Assembly (NCBI RefSeq): GCF_032062135.1
Contig: NC_092861.1
Location: 114,430,845-114,494,844 of the forward strand
DNA length: 64,000 nt
Source of the DNA: Pyxicephalus adspersus
Taxonomy: Eukaryota; Chordata; Amphibia; Anura; Pyxicephalidae
Direction: 5' to 3'
This document shows, one piece after another, positions 38,825-51,159 of this stretch. A program made the position numbers and the translations under genes. Every line of letters starts with the position of its first letter. Position 1 is the stretch's first letter. Below the pieces are notes generated by a model. The model saw only the letters and a program-made list of their open reading frames with translations. It had not been told where the DNA came from and ran no database searches.

Positions 38825-40591
38825 AGAGATTATGCCATTTAAACCTTTATACACAATAAAGGATTTACTTGCATTTGACTTACAGCGTGCAGGCCTTCCT
38901 GAATAATATACGTTGCTTGGGGCAGTACAACCAAGAACTCCCCACTAGACATACTTTGCACTGGTGATGCCTCTTTCACAGCTTGTTAGCCAGAAGAGAC
39001 CAATATATATGCCTGAGCCATCTAGTGATACTCAGTGGGATTATATGAAAACATCAATTCAGCAGGTGTTCTTGGAAATGAAGAGGTACAGCAACATATG
39101 AAACCACTTTACAGCATACATAAAAAAGTCTCTGACTGGGTCTCTGGGGAAATGTAAAGGTTTAGCAAGATCAATTCAATGCCCAATTCTAACCAAAAAA
39201 TAGAGGATCTCGAATTATAAAAAAACAGTCAAAAAAAGTCAATTCATAATAAAACATTCCAGTCTGTTTTGTTTGCAATCAGTTACATTTAAAATAGTTT
39301 GTATAAAAGTGTAGTTGGGTATAGAAAGTAAAATAGTTGGGTATACAACTGCTACAAGTTAAATTCAGTATTATTTCTATTATTTGTGAACAGAAAAAAA
39401 ACCTATTTGCTTGGGCAGTATTGATATTTGAGCTCCCTCTAGTGAAGAAAGAAACCATTGCAATGGAATTAATTTTGAGTAGATGAATTTTTAAAAATTT
39501 GCTCCATTCATAAGGTGATTAAAGATTCTTTCCATAAAATATGCTTGACCATAACTTGTTTATTCTTGTTGGATGGGGGTTTATCTGAAAAATACTTTTT
39601 TTTAAATTCTACATAAACTGGGACTGATCTGTCTAATATATTGTAATAAATTGTAACATGGGCTTTCTTTGCCCTTGGCAGTCTCTTCTGGTGTATGTTG
39701 GGACACCTTTTATCGTCAACATTATCTTATTATGTTATAACACAGAAACAGGTATATTTTGTTCTTATAAAAAACACCTATGTGGATTATTCCAAAATAA
39801 AGAGATCAATTTTACAAAGGCACAAATGACAAATTTAGCAAATGTAATTACGGTAACTGTTTTTAGCTTGCTTTTTACTCACATTTATAAATATCAATCC
39901 AGGCGACTGCAAAGGGTGGAAAATCTTGGGTTTATTTATGAAAAAGACTTCAGAGAAGTACTTACATATAAGGTTCAAAAATTAAGTTTCTGTTTCACAT
40001 ATGGTCTATGTTGGTGATATCAATTTAATTTTGACCTTATTTTAATTGCTTGACAAAAATGGTGTCCGGTGTCCATTGCTTGAGATCAATGCCTCTCCTA
40101 TGATGAATGAGTCAGTTGGTTTTAGTTATAAAGGGAAATCCTCATCAACATACCACCCTTGTTGTTCAGGAGGGTAGAAACCAGGTTTTATACTCCACTT
40201 GTAATACAGCTCAGAGTGATTATATCTTCATCAGAAAAACATCTGAAAATGTTTTACTAAATAGAGGAAAATCTCCAATTAAACAGAAACATCAAACTAA
40301 ATGATAAATAACTTATTTAAATTTTATAAAGTTGTATATCATGTTTTTACTCAGTGCACTACACTTGCCAAAGCAGACTTTCTGAGCTTGGGTTTCAGTG
40401 GAACCTAGGGTTCCACTTGGCTTTGCTTGAGGTTCATTGAGCAGAGCTGAGTTGAACCTTCATGGGACCAATGGTGTATTTCTTCTTATTTTTCACATAG
40501 GTGACCATATCTTATCGTATCTTTTTATTTGTTTTTATGTGTGAATTATCTGTGATTATTACCAATGTAATGAGCACCATTCCTAATTTAC

Positions 40592-40696
40592 AGGGCCTGA
40601 TTTAATAAAGCTCTCCAAGGCTGGAGCAAATACACCTATATCAGTGAAGCTGAGTGATCCAGCAACCCTGGAATGTATTTCATTAAACTCAGGCCC
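40592..40696. mobile_element. Fold-back MITE, GCCTGATTTATTAAAG family, internally deleted
   Basis: Start GGGCCTGATTTAATAAAGCT, middle CCTATATCAGTGAAGCTGAG, short right end CATTAAACTCAGGCCC. Confidence 0.75.
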
Positions 40697-40952
40697 ATAG
40701 AGTAACTACACCAACCACTATTTTAATGGACATTCTTTGAACTGACCAGCACTGTTACAGTAATCTTTACCCTAAAAACTATTTCAAAGGGACCCTCGCT
40801 CACAAACCACTATAATAACCAAAATACGGCTACCACTGATCACTAAGGAGGTCACTGCACTGACCTTTAATGTAATTAGAACACATCTACACTGGACACC
40901 AATATGGGGGCACTTCTTCCACTATCACTAAAATAAGCAGGTTGCATATATA

Positions 40953-41249
40953 TGTATTTGTTTTTATATTGTGCCAACAAATTATGCAGCATTTTATAAA
41001 GTCCATAGTGATATCAGTAACTATTCCCTGAAGGAGCTCACAATCCAATGTCCCTACCATAGTCATATATCTTTATCATAGTCCAAGGCCAAATAATCTA
41101 TGTGCATGTGTTTGGAATGTGGTAGGAAACACACACAAATACAGGGAGAGCATACAAACTCCTTGCAGAAAGTGTCCAGGTTAAGATTCAAACCTGTGAC
41201 CTAGAGCTGCAAAGGCAGGAGTGCTAACCACTGAGCCAACCATGTTGCT
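40953..41249 (-). mobile_element. tRNA-headed SINE, reverse orientation
   Basis: Reverse complement of the 29.25 kb family: plus-strand AGTGCTAACCACTGAGCCAAC is the complement of its A-box region, and the tail half (GTGCCAACAAATTATGCAGC) lies at the low-coordinate side. The B-box has decayed. Confidence 0.8.
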
Positions 41250-42744
41250 CATACTTCTCCACTGACCACCGAAATAGGAGGCACTTCACCACTGATCATA
41301 AATGTAAGGTTGTACTTCAATACCACCAGTAATAATTACAGTAAATATGATTAGAAGCCATCACTCCAATTAAGCCTGTATTTACCAGAGTTTTTAAATA
41401 AATGTAATGGGCAATTTAGATCATATTATATTGGCCAAGTGGTCAGCAACACCAGTTTCCATTTTTTTCCAATTCTGTGCCATTCTGAATCTGTATGCCT
41501 CCAATTATAAAGCCCCAAGCTGGTTTATGCATGAAGAAATATAAGCAAATACTCTGATAGGGGCAGATTTCCCCTAACTGGTCCCATGTGATTTTAAAGC
41601 TTTACAAGTCACTAGGTTTAAGTACTCTGCGTTTACAAAAGGTAGACCCCAGGGAATCCATACTGACCTATACAGAAAGAACAATCAGAAACAAGTCATT
41701 TACCAATGATTTAAAAGATCTCATTTAACATTAGCAGTTAGAGATGGCTGAATGGAGTCACACCTGCTCCCTGGCCAATTTAAGAAAAAAAATGTGCTTT
41801 ATCCACAGAATCTTTAACACCTTAATCAAAAGAAAGACTCCCAAGACAGAATACATATTGATGACAGAAACTTATAAGAAATGGCCCCTGAAGAGTTGAT
41901 TAGTACCCTCTTTGCAAAATTAAAATAACTCTGTTTGACATCACTTTATTCATGGCAGTTGTGAGAAATGGCAGGTGCCTCACTGTGCATATAAATGTAG
42001 CAGTTGTTTTAGCTTTAAACACACGTTTCAAAAAACAATTACACCCTATAGGTCATAAAAATATTGTATATAGACAGGGATCACAACAATTAAAAAACAC
42101 ACAAATATATACAATAAATTAGATATTTGCACAAAGGTCTTTAAAATCAAAACTGAAAATTGGAAAATTGTGCATTATTCTTAAGCAACCTGAATTTTTT
42201 TTAAGAGCACTAAAAAGGTTTGGTGGTAATTTCATTTTAGTTTTTTTTTTTAATTGATATTGTTTATTACCAATTTTTAAAAGTACTTCACAAATGGTTC
42301 ACAGAGAGTAAGGGTTTCCTTCTCACATTTCTCATTGGCTAAAAGTTTATAGAAGGCACAGGCAGTGTGGGAATGAAGTCACTTCCATGATGCATTTAGT
42401 TGTGTGTGTTTAACCTGCCTTTTATACATTGAGCGCTATCACCAAAAAACATTTTGCAACATAGTAGTTAAGTTTAGCCTGGTACAAAGGATATGTCCGT
42501 AATATGTCCATAAGCATAAGATAAATTCTGGAAACTGAACGGAGATATATGGCTTGCCTGATATCTGAGTACTTTTAATGTTTCCATGTCAATGGATCCT
42601 CCAAAACATTAGCTTTTCAACATGTTGCCACAGTGCTTTAAAATAGTTCAAGAATCCTGCACTGTGGAGTGCTAGTGACTTGGTCTTCTGTTTTGATGGA
42701 TTAAAACCCATGTCTAGTTTTTATTGCTCTAATCATTCTCTCCA

Positions 42745-43080
42745 AAGCCCCATACACACATGCAATTATAATCATTGGAAAGGATTTTTCACGATCATTT
42801 CCAACGACTAAGCACTGCATGATGCATGAACAAGTGCTGTACATACAGCACCGTTCTGCTCTATGGAGAAGGGAGCGGGAGAAGGAAGGAGCAGCACCCC
42901 GCTGCGTGCTCCCCCCCTTCGCTTCCATTACAATCGTTTGACATCCATCGTTCGTGGATCCGCCAGGACGGACGTTCAGACGATGGATGACGGGAACTGT
43001 ACACACGCCAGATTCTTGTCGGATATCAGCCCTGAGCTGATTATTCGGCAAGAACCATTGGACGTGTGTACGTAGCTTAA
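42745..43080. mobile_element. MITE with GTACACAC termini
   Basis: From CCCATACACACATGCAATTA to GGACGTGTGTACGTAGCTTAA. The interior CGCTGCGTGCTC and CGTTCGTGGATCCG is CpG-rich, suggesting a younger insertion than most of the flank. Confidence 0.7.
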
Positions 43081-44230
43081 CTGTCCTAATCACCAATGTC
43101 ACCCAGAATTAAGATAAAAAGGTAACCTAAAATTAAGTTTTTGCAACCAGAAGAGGGGGATAATTGCCCCATGGGAACATTTGTTGTCCTGATAACTTGA
43201 AAAGATATCCTCCCACTTCCTTTTTAATCTAAAGAGCAGAAAGTAAAGGGAAATAATGTGTTCAAAACAAGGTTATTATCACCTCCCTTATCTAGCCAAT
43301 ATTTTTTAGATTTACTTTAAACAACAAGACTAGCATCTGCCCCAACAAACTTGAACCAACAACTCAGAGCTTGGAGGGCCTGAAGTAAAGCAATACAAAC
43401 AATATCTGGTGCAGTACAGAATGTTGTGCATAAAGATACAAGACAATTCTAATTCAATAGAAATCTCCCTGATGGCACCTTAGATAATAAATTACCAAGA
43501 GGTGTCATTTACATTTGATCTACAAAATAATAATTTTAGTTACATTGTAAAATACATGTTACGACATACAAAGTAATGCATGAATACTAATGGTAATACA
43601 GCATATCTGTCACATCATTAGTTTGTTATCATTAAAAAAGCAGTTTATAGCCATAAAAAGTCATTAAAACACACACAAAAAAAAAAATTGCCAGGAAAAA
43701 TTAAAAAAAATTGTTTGGCTAAAAGTATTTTTGTAATAAATGAAAATAAAAAATGAACAATAGTTAGCCATGTCCATTGGTCCTTTTATATTTCATTACC
43801 AGATAAAAATCATATTTTCCCAGAGATCATCAAACATTGATTATGGCATGTTAACGTCTTTTCACATTTGTTCCTGAGCTAGAAAATGGCACTTGCATTA
43901 CATAATTTACCTGTTACAGCATACAGCATTTTTTATAAAGTTCTTTCTATGAATGGAACAATGGCGCACATATATGTGTATATATAACCTAGCAATAAAT
44001 CTAATTATATAGGCTGTTACAGTAAATGTTGGTTAGTGCAATTGTCTATAGTAAGAAATATTCACTGAGTTGCAGTTCAGCAGGTTGCAGTCCTGTCTGA
44101 GTTTTAAGCTGTACATTTCCAGGAGATGAATACCTAATACAGTATTTCACAGTGGTATCTGCTGAATGACATGGTTATTGTAGCTCTTCCATGAACTACA
44201 TGCTGAGAGCTGGCTTCTGTTTTTCAACAA

Positions 44231-44236
44231 TTTATA
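44231..44236 (-). promoter_or_regulatory. Possible variant polyadenylation hexamer
   Basis: Minus-strand TATAAA about 54 bases after the stop codon. No canonical AATAAA or ATTAAA was seen on this strand in the next several hundred bases, so the true cleavage site may be elsewhere. Confidence 0.2.
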
Positions 44237-44289
44237 TTTTTGTCAAGTGGCCTGCACTGGAGATGGAATGTACAATTTGGCTAAGATCA

Positions 44290-44327
44290 TTAGAGTCTGG
44301 CTGCTGGGAATTTTCCTTGATGTATTT
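44290..44327 (-). CDS. GNPAT-like: Acyltransferase gene, last coding exon with peroxisomal signal
   Basis: 38 nt after a TTTTTATAG acceptor. It completes a split glutamate codon, reads [11 protein letters not shown] and stops at TAA (44292-44290). The C-terminal ARL fits the type 1 peroxisomal targeting consensus, small-basic-leucine. Confidence 0.88.
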
Positions 44328-47300
44328 CTATAAAAAGTAAAAAACAGAAATAGTATTAAATACTGCATTCAGCATACTGACTTATTTCATTTCCAGAAAG
44401 TTTTTACTTTAAAAATATTTATTTTTCTTCAATACTTAAAGCTATATTGTTCTGACAAATCATTATGTTGTATGTTTTGTTGTATTTAAAGAACGTATGT
44501 AGCACATAGTTCATCCACAAAAATATACATTTAATATAATACATAAAACAATAAGGGCTACAATGGTAAAATCATTCAACACCTTACCAAGTATTGTCAC
44601 CATATCCTTTGCTGTCTTTCTATGTGCAACATAATTTGTTCCACTTGACCTAGAAAATATACACACTATAATTTAACAAATGATAGTTTAGATTGGGAAT
44701 ACTAAAAACAATAAAATACAAATTGGATTTTATGCTTACCTTTATAAACATTGTATCTATGTGGTTTGACAGAGTTACAATTATATATGCACAGTACCAG
44801 GTTAAAACAGGGGCTTTACAATAAATTTAAAGGATTTACAATAAATGTAAGTATTGTAGCCTGGGGTCAACATAGCAGCCCAGAAACAATTTATCTGGAA
44901 ATGTTTGCCTAATTGCATAAGCGTTTTTAATTGAAGGATGCTATATATACACTTAATTGTGGGCACACATGAAGGTATGACTGGTATGAAGCCATTGTAT
45001 AAAAATGCTGTTCATATGGAGCATATCTAAATTAGAAATTGTATAACACAAAGTTTAAACCCACAAGCATCCAGATGACAAAAGGTCTTCCGCTGCACTT
45101 TTCAGAGAATAAATTTTACCAGGTAAAACATAATCCTTAAACAAAGTTAAATAAAAGTATGATGCCTAAATAACATTTGATGAAATGTTTACTTTTTAAG
45201 AAAATAGTGAAAGACGTATAAGGGATTCTTTCCTTGGATCTGAATTAACTAGATAAATTTGGATTCATTTTTCCCATAATGTATAAATAAATAACAATGT
45301 GTGCCAAAGAAAAGTATTATTTTCTACAACATTTCCTTGATGTCTGAAAAAAACTGGGCATGCTAAGCAGTGTATACTGCTTCTTAACCCCTTTTTTAGC
45401 TGATCTCCCTGAAAATGTTCATCCCCTAATCCTCATGGGCAACCCAGGTTGGCTTAGTGGTTAGCACTGACCTTTGCAGCGCTAGGTCACAGGTTTAAAT
45501 CTCAGCTAGCATACAAGTAGTTTGTATGTTCTCTCCCGATTAACCTAACATGCGGTTAGGTAAATCGACATTCCCTCAAAAAGTACCCTTAAACTACCCT
45601 AATGGCATATAACTTTGGTAGGGGCATTAGATTGTGAGCCCCTTTGATGGACAGTTAGTGACATGACTATGGACTTTGTAAGGAGCTGCATAATGTAGGC
45701 ACCATATAAGTATAGGTTAATAATAGTAATCCCTTCTACAGCCCTTAGATTCAACAAACTCCTCTCCTCAACCCAACCTGACCTAAGTCTACCATACGAG
45801 GGTCTCACTGGCACCATTTAATTGTTGAACACCACTAACCCATCACAGCAAATATGCCAGCCCTTGACATTTCCTTTGTGTGGACACCACTTACATCCCT
45901 AGAGGACCCTACTGTTCACTTGGGTGGATAGAATTTCAGTGTACTGAGAAGTATAAATCTCTCAAGTAATTCCAATGTATAAACTGCAAAAGCTTACTAC
46001 TTATCTTCACACCAGTCCACACCCCACCATGTTATATTAGATGCACAGTATTGGACTTACAATTTATTGGCCTCCACAACACCTAGTTTCACAAAAGATG
46101 CCAGTGAGTTCTTCAGTGTGTCAGAAGACAAGGCTTCATAACAAATACTGGCACCTGTGAAGATACAAAATAACTGTTGGTATATTACAAATCTAAGGAA
46201 CAACTAAGGATTCAGTAATTGTACCTAAAAATAGAAATCACTAGGATGTTTATTTGTATACCAAGAGAGGAGGGAGCACATGTGCAAGGTTCTCATCAGA
46301 TAATCGGCTCAGGGCTGTTATCAAGGCGGGATATCGGACGAAATGTTGCATGTGTACAGCGCTCGTAGTCCATAGTCCAAACAACCATCCTGACAAATCC
46401 ACAGACGATGGACAATGAACAATCCTAATGGAGGTGAAGGGGGTGAGAGCACAGTGGGGTGCCAGTCCGTCGTTCTCCCCTCTCCATGGAGCAGAATGGT
46501 GCTATATGTACAGCACTCGTTCATGCATCGAGCAGTCGTTTGTCGTAACATACTAACATACACAAAGTTTTTACATCCTTGGTGTGTAAGGCATAACAGT
46601 AAAAGTTATGTGCATATGGTATAGATGAAATTTTGCCTTTATTTACCCTGTCTACAATTTGACTTCACGACCCAGGCCTCTCAAAATACCATACCATTCA
46701 GGGTATACTTAAATAACATACAATATTAGGGGCATATTTATTAATTATTCCCCTGTCAATTCAACATATATTTGTAATTTTATTCATTAGAAGTTTTAGC
46801 ATTTACTATTGTGACTGCTATGCTCCTTTGACCACTATTGGCAACTAGGTGATAGAATAAGTCTAAGGCTACGTACACACGTGCAATAATTATCGTTGTA
46901 AACGAACGACTAACGACTGTTCATCTGATAATCATCAAAATTAACAAAAAAAGTGCACAACGACTGGCCAACGACGCCGATAAACAAGGAATATCCCTGG
47001 GATCGAACGACCATCCCGGTGGATCTGATTGGGCGATGATCGTTCGCTATTTATTGTGTGTATGGTCGTGTAGTGATCGTGGATTGTTCTGCGGTACCCT
47101 TTCTCCTTTACATGTCACTTCATGCATCGTTCAAACGATCGTATCTAGCATGTGTACACTATTGGTGGAATTTATTTAAACGATCGTATCATTACAGCAT
47201 GTACAGAATTGTGCACAATATGATCGTTCAAAATAAAAGTGCATAATTGTTGATCTGATGTTAGTCATTTCGTTTTCTAACGACAATTTTTGCACTTGTG

Positions 47301-50300
47301 TACCTAGCCTTAGTTTTAATATGCTTTGAAACAAGCAATAAATGGCGACTTGCACATTAATTAATTGCTTTATTTATAATAATTGCATGTAGTTATATAC
47401 TGTATACACATTTTCTTTTTAAAGCTCCTCTTCAATACACAAAGTTTTTCTTTTTTCTGCATCTGTAAAGCAGGCAGTTTACTTACCTGTTGCAATACTT
47501 TCGGAGACAAAACTTCTCACACCCGACACATATTGTTTTTCTGTGAAACTTTCGGACATATCCTGTGTGAGGTAGATGCAAGCTAACTAGATGAAGAGAA
47601 ACAGGCAGCATTATAAATTGACAAAAGAATTATGTAGCTATAAGTCATCATTGGTTGACTTAGAAATTATAATTGATAAAAATTTACAATAAATAATTTT
47701 CTAAAATTTACTAAAAAAAATACCAATAACACCTAATCATCTGTTTTTTACATTCTCTCCACAACTGTCCCTCTAAATGTTTTACAATGGTCTAATTCAT
47801 AATGTAGTTGCGGCACACAGATAATTGTCATACCTGGTAGCCTTTAAGAACTGGATGCACCATTCTGAATAAAAAGAGAGTCACATTGGTATCAGGTGTT
47901 ATTATTTCATCTTCTGTAGTGTGGACAGCATTATATTTGCTGAGCAAGAAGCAGCCTTCTTCAAAGTCCTGCCAGAAATGATTGGAAGGTATGCATTAAC
48001 CTCAAGAATATTGTACCATCAAGTTGTTTAATGAATGAAGAGCATTGCATTGTCTTATTACCTGTCCCATAAATGTTAAGTTAGGCTCCTTCTGTCTGTG
48101 TAGCCAGACATTATATAACAATTACATGCTTTAATATTAGAGATGTAATGTGTCTCACCTGTTCTTCATATCCTGGAAAGAATATAAACTCTCTAAAAAG
48201 AACTTTTCTTAGAAATGTAAATGTTTTGCGAACATCATCTGAAACAGAGACGACACAGAATACATTATTGAGTAACACTTTGATTACAGTGGACAGCACT
48301 GATACAAGAAAACCTGATTCAGTTTCCCCATGCAACACCGCAGACATAATGTATTATAATATATTTAATTCTTTCTTATTAGAGCACAGTATTGTTGATT
48401 TCCTAAAGAAATACAGGCTGTTTATTTACCAAAGTGATTTGTCTTTTGCAAGAGATATTTTACTTAGCTTAGCGAAAGAAGCTCTGATGGCATTAATCAA
48501 CCAGTTAAGTAAAAATCCTTTTCTGATGTTTTTGAACATGGTTGGGTAAAAAACAATTGTTTACTTCATTCATTAAGCTAGGTGAAAAATCTCTTGCAAA
48601 GGGAGAATTGGAATTGCTAACTAAACAGCTTAAACTCCTTTATTAAATCAATCCCATGACATTGCAGTTGTAGTGATGGGAAAGATGCATTATCAGCTAT
48701 TTCCTAGTTTAAATGGTGGTAATCACATTGTTAAAACCTAAAAAGACTCAGACCAGTGAAAACTGGGTTAACTTTGAAAACAAAAGTTTACAGCATATAA
48801 AAATATGTAATACCTAAAATTATTATTTTTCTCCTTAGTGAGTTCTCTTTTACTTGCCTTCTGTACTCCTACACCATTGCTTTAGGCTACAAACTCAAAC
48901 ACTTATCACAAATAATCTAATAATAATAATGTAGATTTGAGGCACAGAGGAGACAAGGAGGTGATCAGGACTGGTAAATTAGGAAGTAAAACTAAATCAA
49001 AATTCATTTTGGCTATATAATGTCTATCTTACTGACTTCTGTGATTTCGGTTTGCCTTTAAATAATTCCAACAGCTTCTTTTTGTGAATGTAGTATATAT
49101 TAAACAGCTGTTTAGGGGTTTTCTTTGTACAGGATTCATTCTTATATTAGGATACTAAATGCTAGTGTGGTGAAATGATGCCATTAAGGACAACAAATAG
49201 GTGGGTTACATTGTTTCTGAATAAAGACTGGCCTTCCTCCTAAGACTTTATTTATATTTTAAAATCCACCAAATTCTTTAAACCCAGTTACACATATATT
49301 AGGATGCAGGTCATACCTTTCTTGAAAGTCTTTGCCAGTTTACAAGCCAACACGACCAGAGCAGGTCGTATAAAAATATTAATTAGCTGGTTTCTGTAGG
49401 ATGCACCCATCAGATATGTGACTGCACGTTCATTTACCAAATCTTCAGTCGTATCATGATCATTATGTTCACGCAAAACTACCTGATCACCCACAAGGCT
49501 TAGAAAGTTTGAGTGAAGGTGTAGACTGGAACGAAGCACTTCTTCAAAAGACTTGTTACCTGAAATATAAACAAATAAATGACAAATGTAGTAATTCCAA
49601 AGTAACAGATATTAGCTTGCAGACATTGGACCTGATTTATTAAAGCTCTCCAAGGCTGGGGAGGATACACTTTAAAGAGTGAAGCTGGGTGGACATGGCA
49701 CTAATAGTAGTGTCAGATTAGAAGGTGACCAATATATTCTAATGATAATACAGCAAACATGCTTGTAATATAGTGAATACAATGAAAAAAGGAATCAAAG
49801 AAAAAAACTAAAGGTGTGAGCGTTGCTGACTGATTAAAAAAGGGAGATTAGTGGCAAGTCTCATTTAAAATGAGTGAAGTTTGAATTTTAGAGATAAATA
49901 TGACACTAAAAGCAAAGAAAAATCTGCCATTCTCCACAAAATCAATTTGTAAAAAGTCTTTACTTAAGAGTATCCAGTACTCTAATATAAACAGACATTC
50001 TACTCTTTGGTAAACCTACAATTGGTAACCTACATTGGTAAAACTCTTTCCTGAGTAACAGAGGATAACTGGCATGAAGAAAAAAAAAAAATACACAATA
50101 TAATTGGCAACAGAAAACTGTCACAATAGTGACTTGTTTAAAAAAAACTACCCAAGCAACTTCTTTAAACCGTATTATTGTAAATTAGTAGTCAACTGTA
50201 AATATTACTTGTGTTTATGATGTAAATACATACCTTGCCAGTCTAAAATTCCCCCAAAGGTCTCTGTTAAATCCTTCAGCCACAGTGTTTTTTCAACCAA

Positions 50301-51120
50301 CATGTTGAATTTTAAAGCTGGTAAATTCTGCAGCAAAATGGTAGCTATCAAGACTCCAGGGCTGAGGACCATGTTGGCTATTTGGTGAAGCTCTATTTTA
50401 TAGGCTACATCCGTGATAAACTTTTGAATATCTTCTGATGGTCGGTGAATAAAATGCCTGTCATGGAAGAATTACAAAATGTGTTAATATGTTGAAAAAA
50501 TGTATTAATGCTGTTTTACCGGTGTACCTTTACTTTTTTAATATAACAAAAACAAAAGTGTTTAGGAATGTGATGAGCAAAACCATTTTTAATTACTTTT
50601 ACTTTATAATTGGACTTATATACCAAAATAATTGCTTAGTAACCTGCCTTGCACTAAATTGTTCCTCAAGAAAACTAGAAATGTTTATAGCTGTATCACT
50701 ACAATATCCATGATATAATAATTTTTAGTGTAATTACTTAAATTCTAAATAAATTAAAAGTGCACTTAAACGTAGATGCAGGGCACATGCTAGACCAACA
50801 TGAATCCTTCAAGGAATTTTAATATGTGCATAAGTCATCCATGTTAACTGTTTTGTTGATAAGGGAAAGGGAGAACCAGGGAAAACCAAATATAGGCAGT
50901 TTTATAGCAGTAGATTCTTATAACTTTAGGGAACAGCACTTTCCACTAGAATTCATGGTTCTTTCTCTACTTATTAAAAACTAAATAGAGTTGGCCGAAT
51001 ACTTTGCATAATATAAAAATAACTGAGAAACTAATGAGTAGAAGAGAAAGTAGATCCAGAACAAACACCTGTAGAGTTACTTCAAAAGCCTCTTTGGGTT
51101 GGTCAACAACACAAAGGCTT

Positions 51121-51159
<39 letters not shown>

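Noticed and set aside
42701..43102. 133-codon minus-strand and 70-codon plus-strand frames
   Set aside because: Both lie within the CpG-rich GTACACAC MITE, whose palindromic GC-rich interior opens frames on both strands.
48148..48549. 133-codon plus-strand frame
   Set aside because: It is partly the antisense of an acyltransferase exon (48159-48238) and otherwise intron; the minus-strand reading is the real one.
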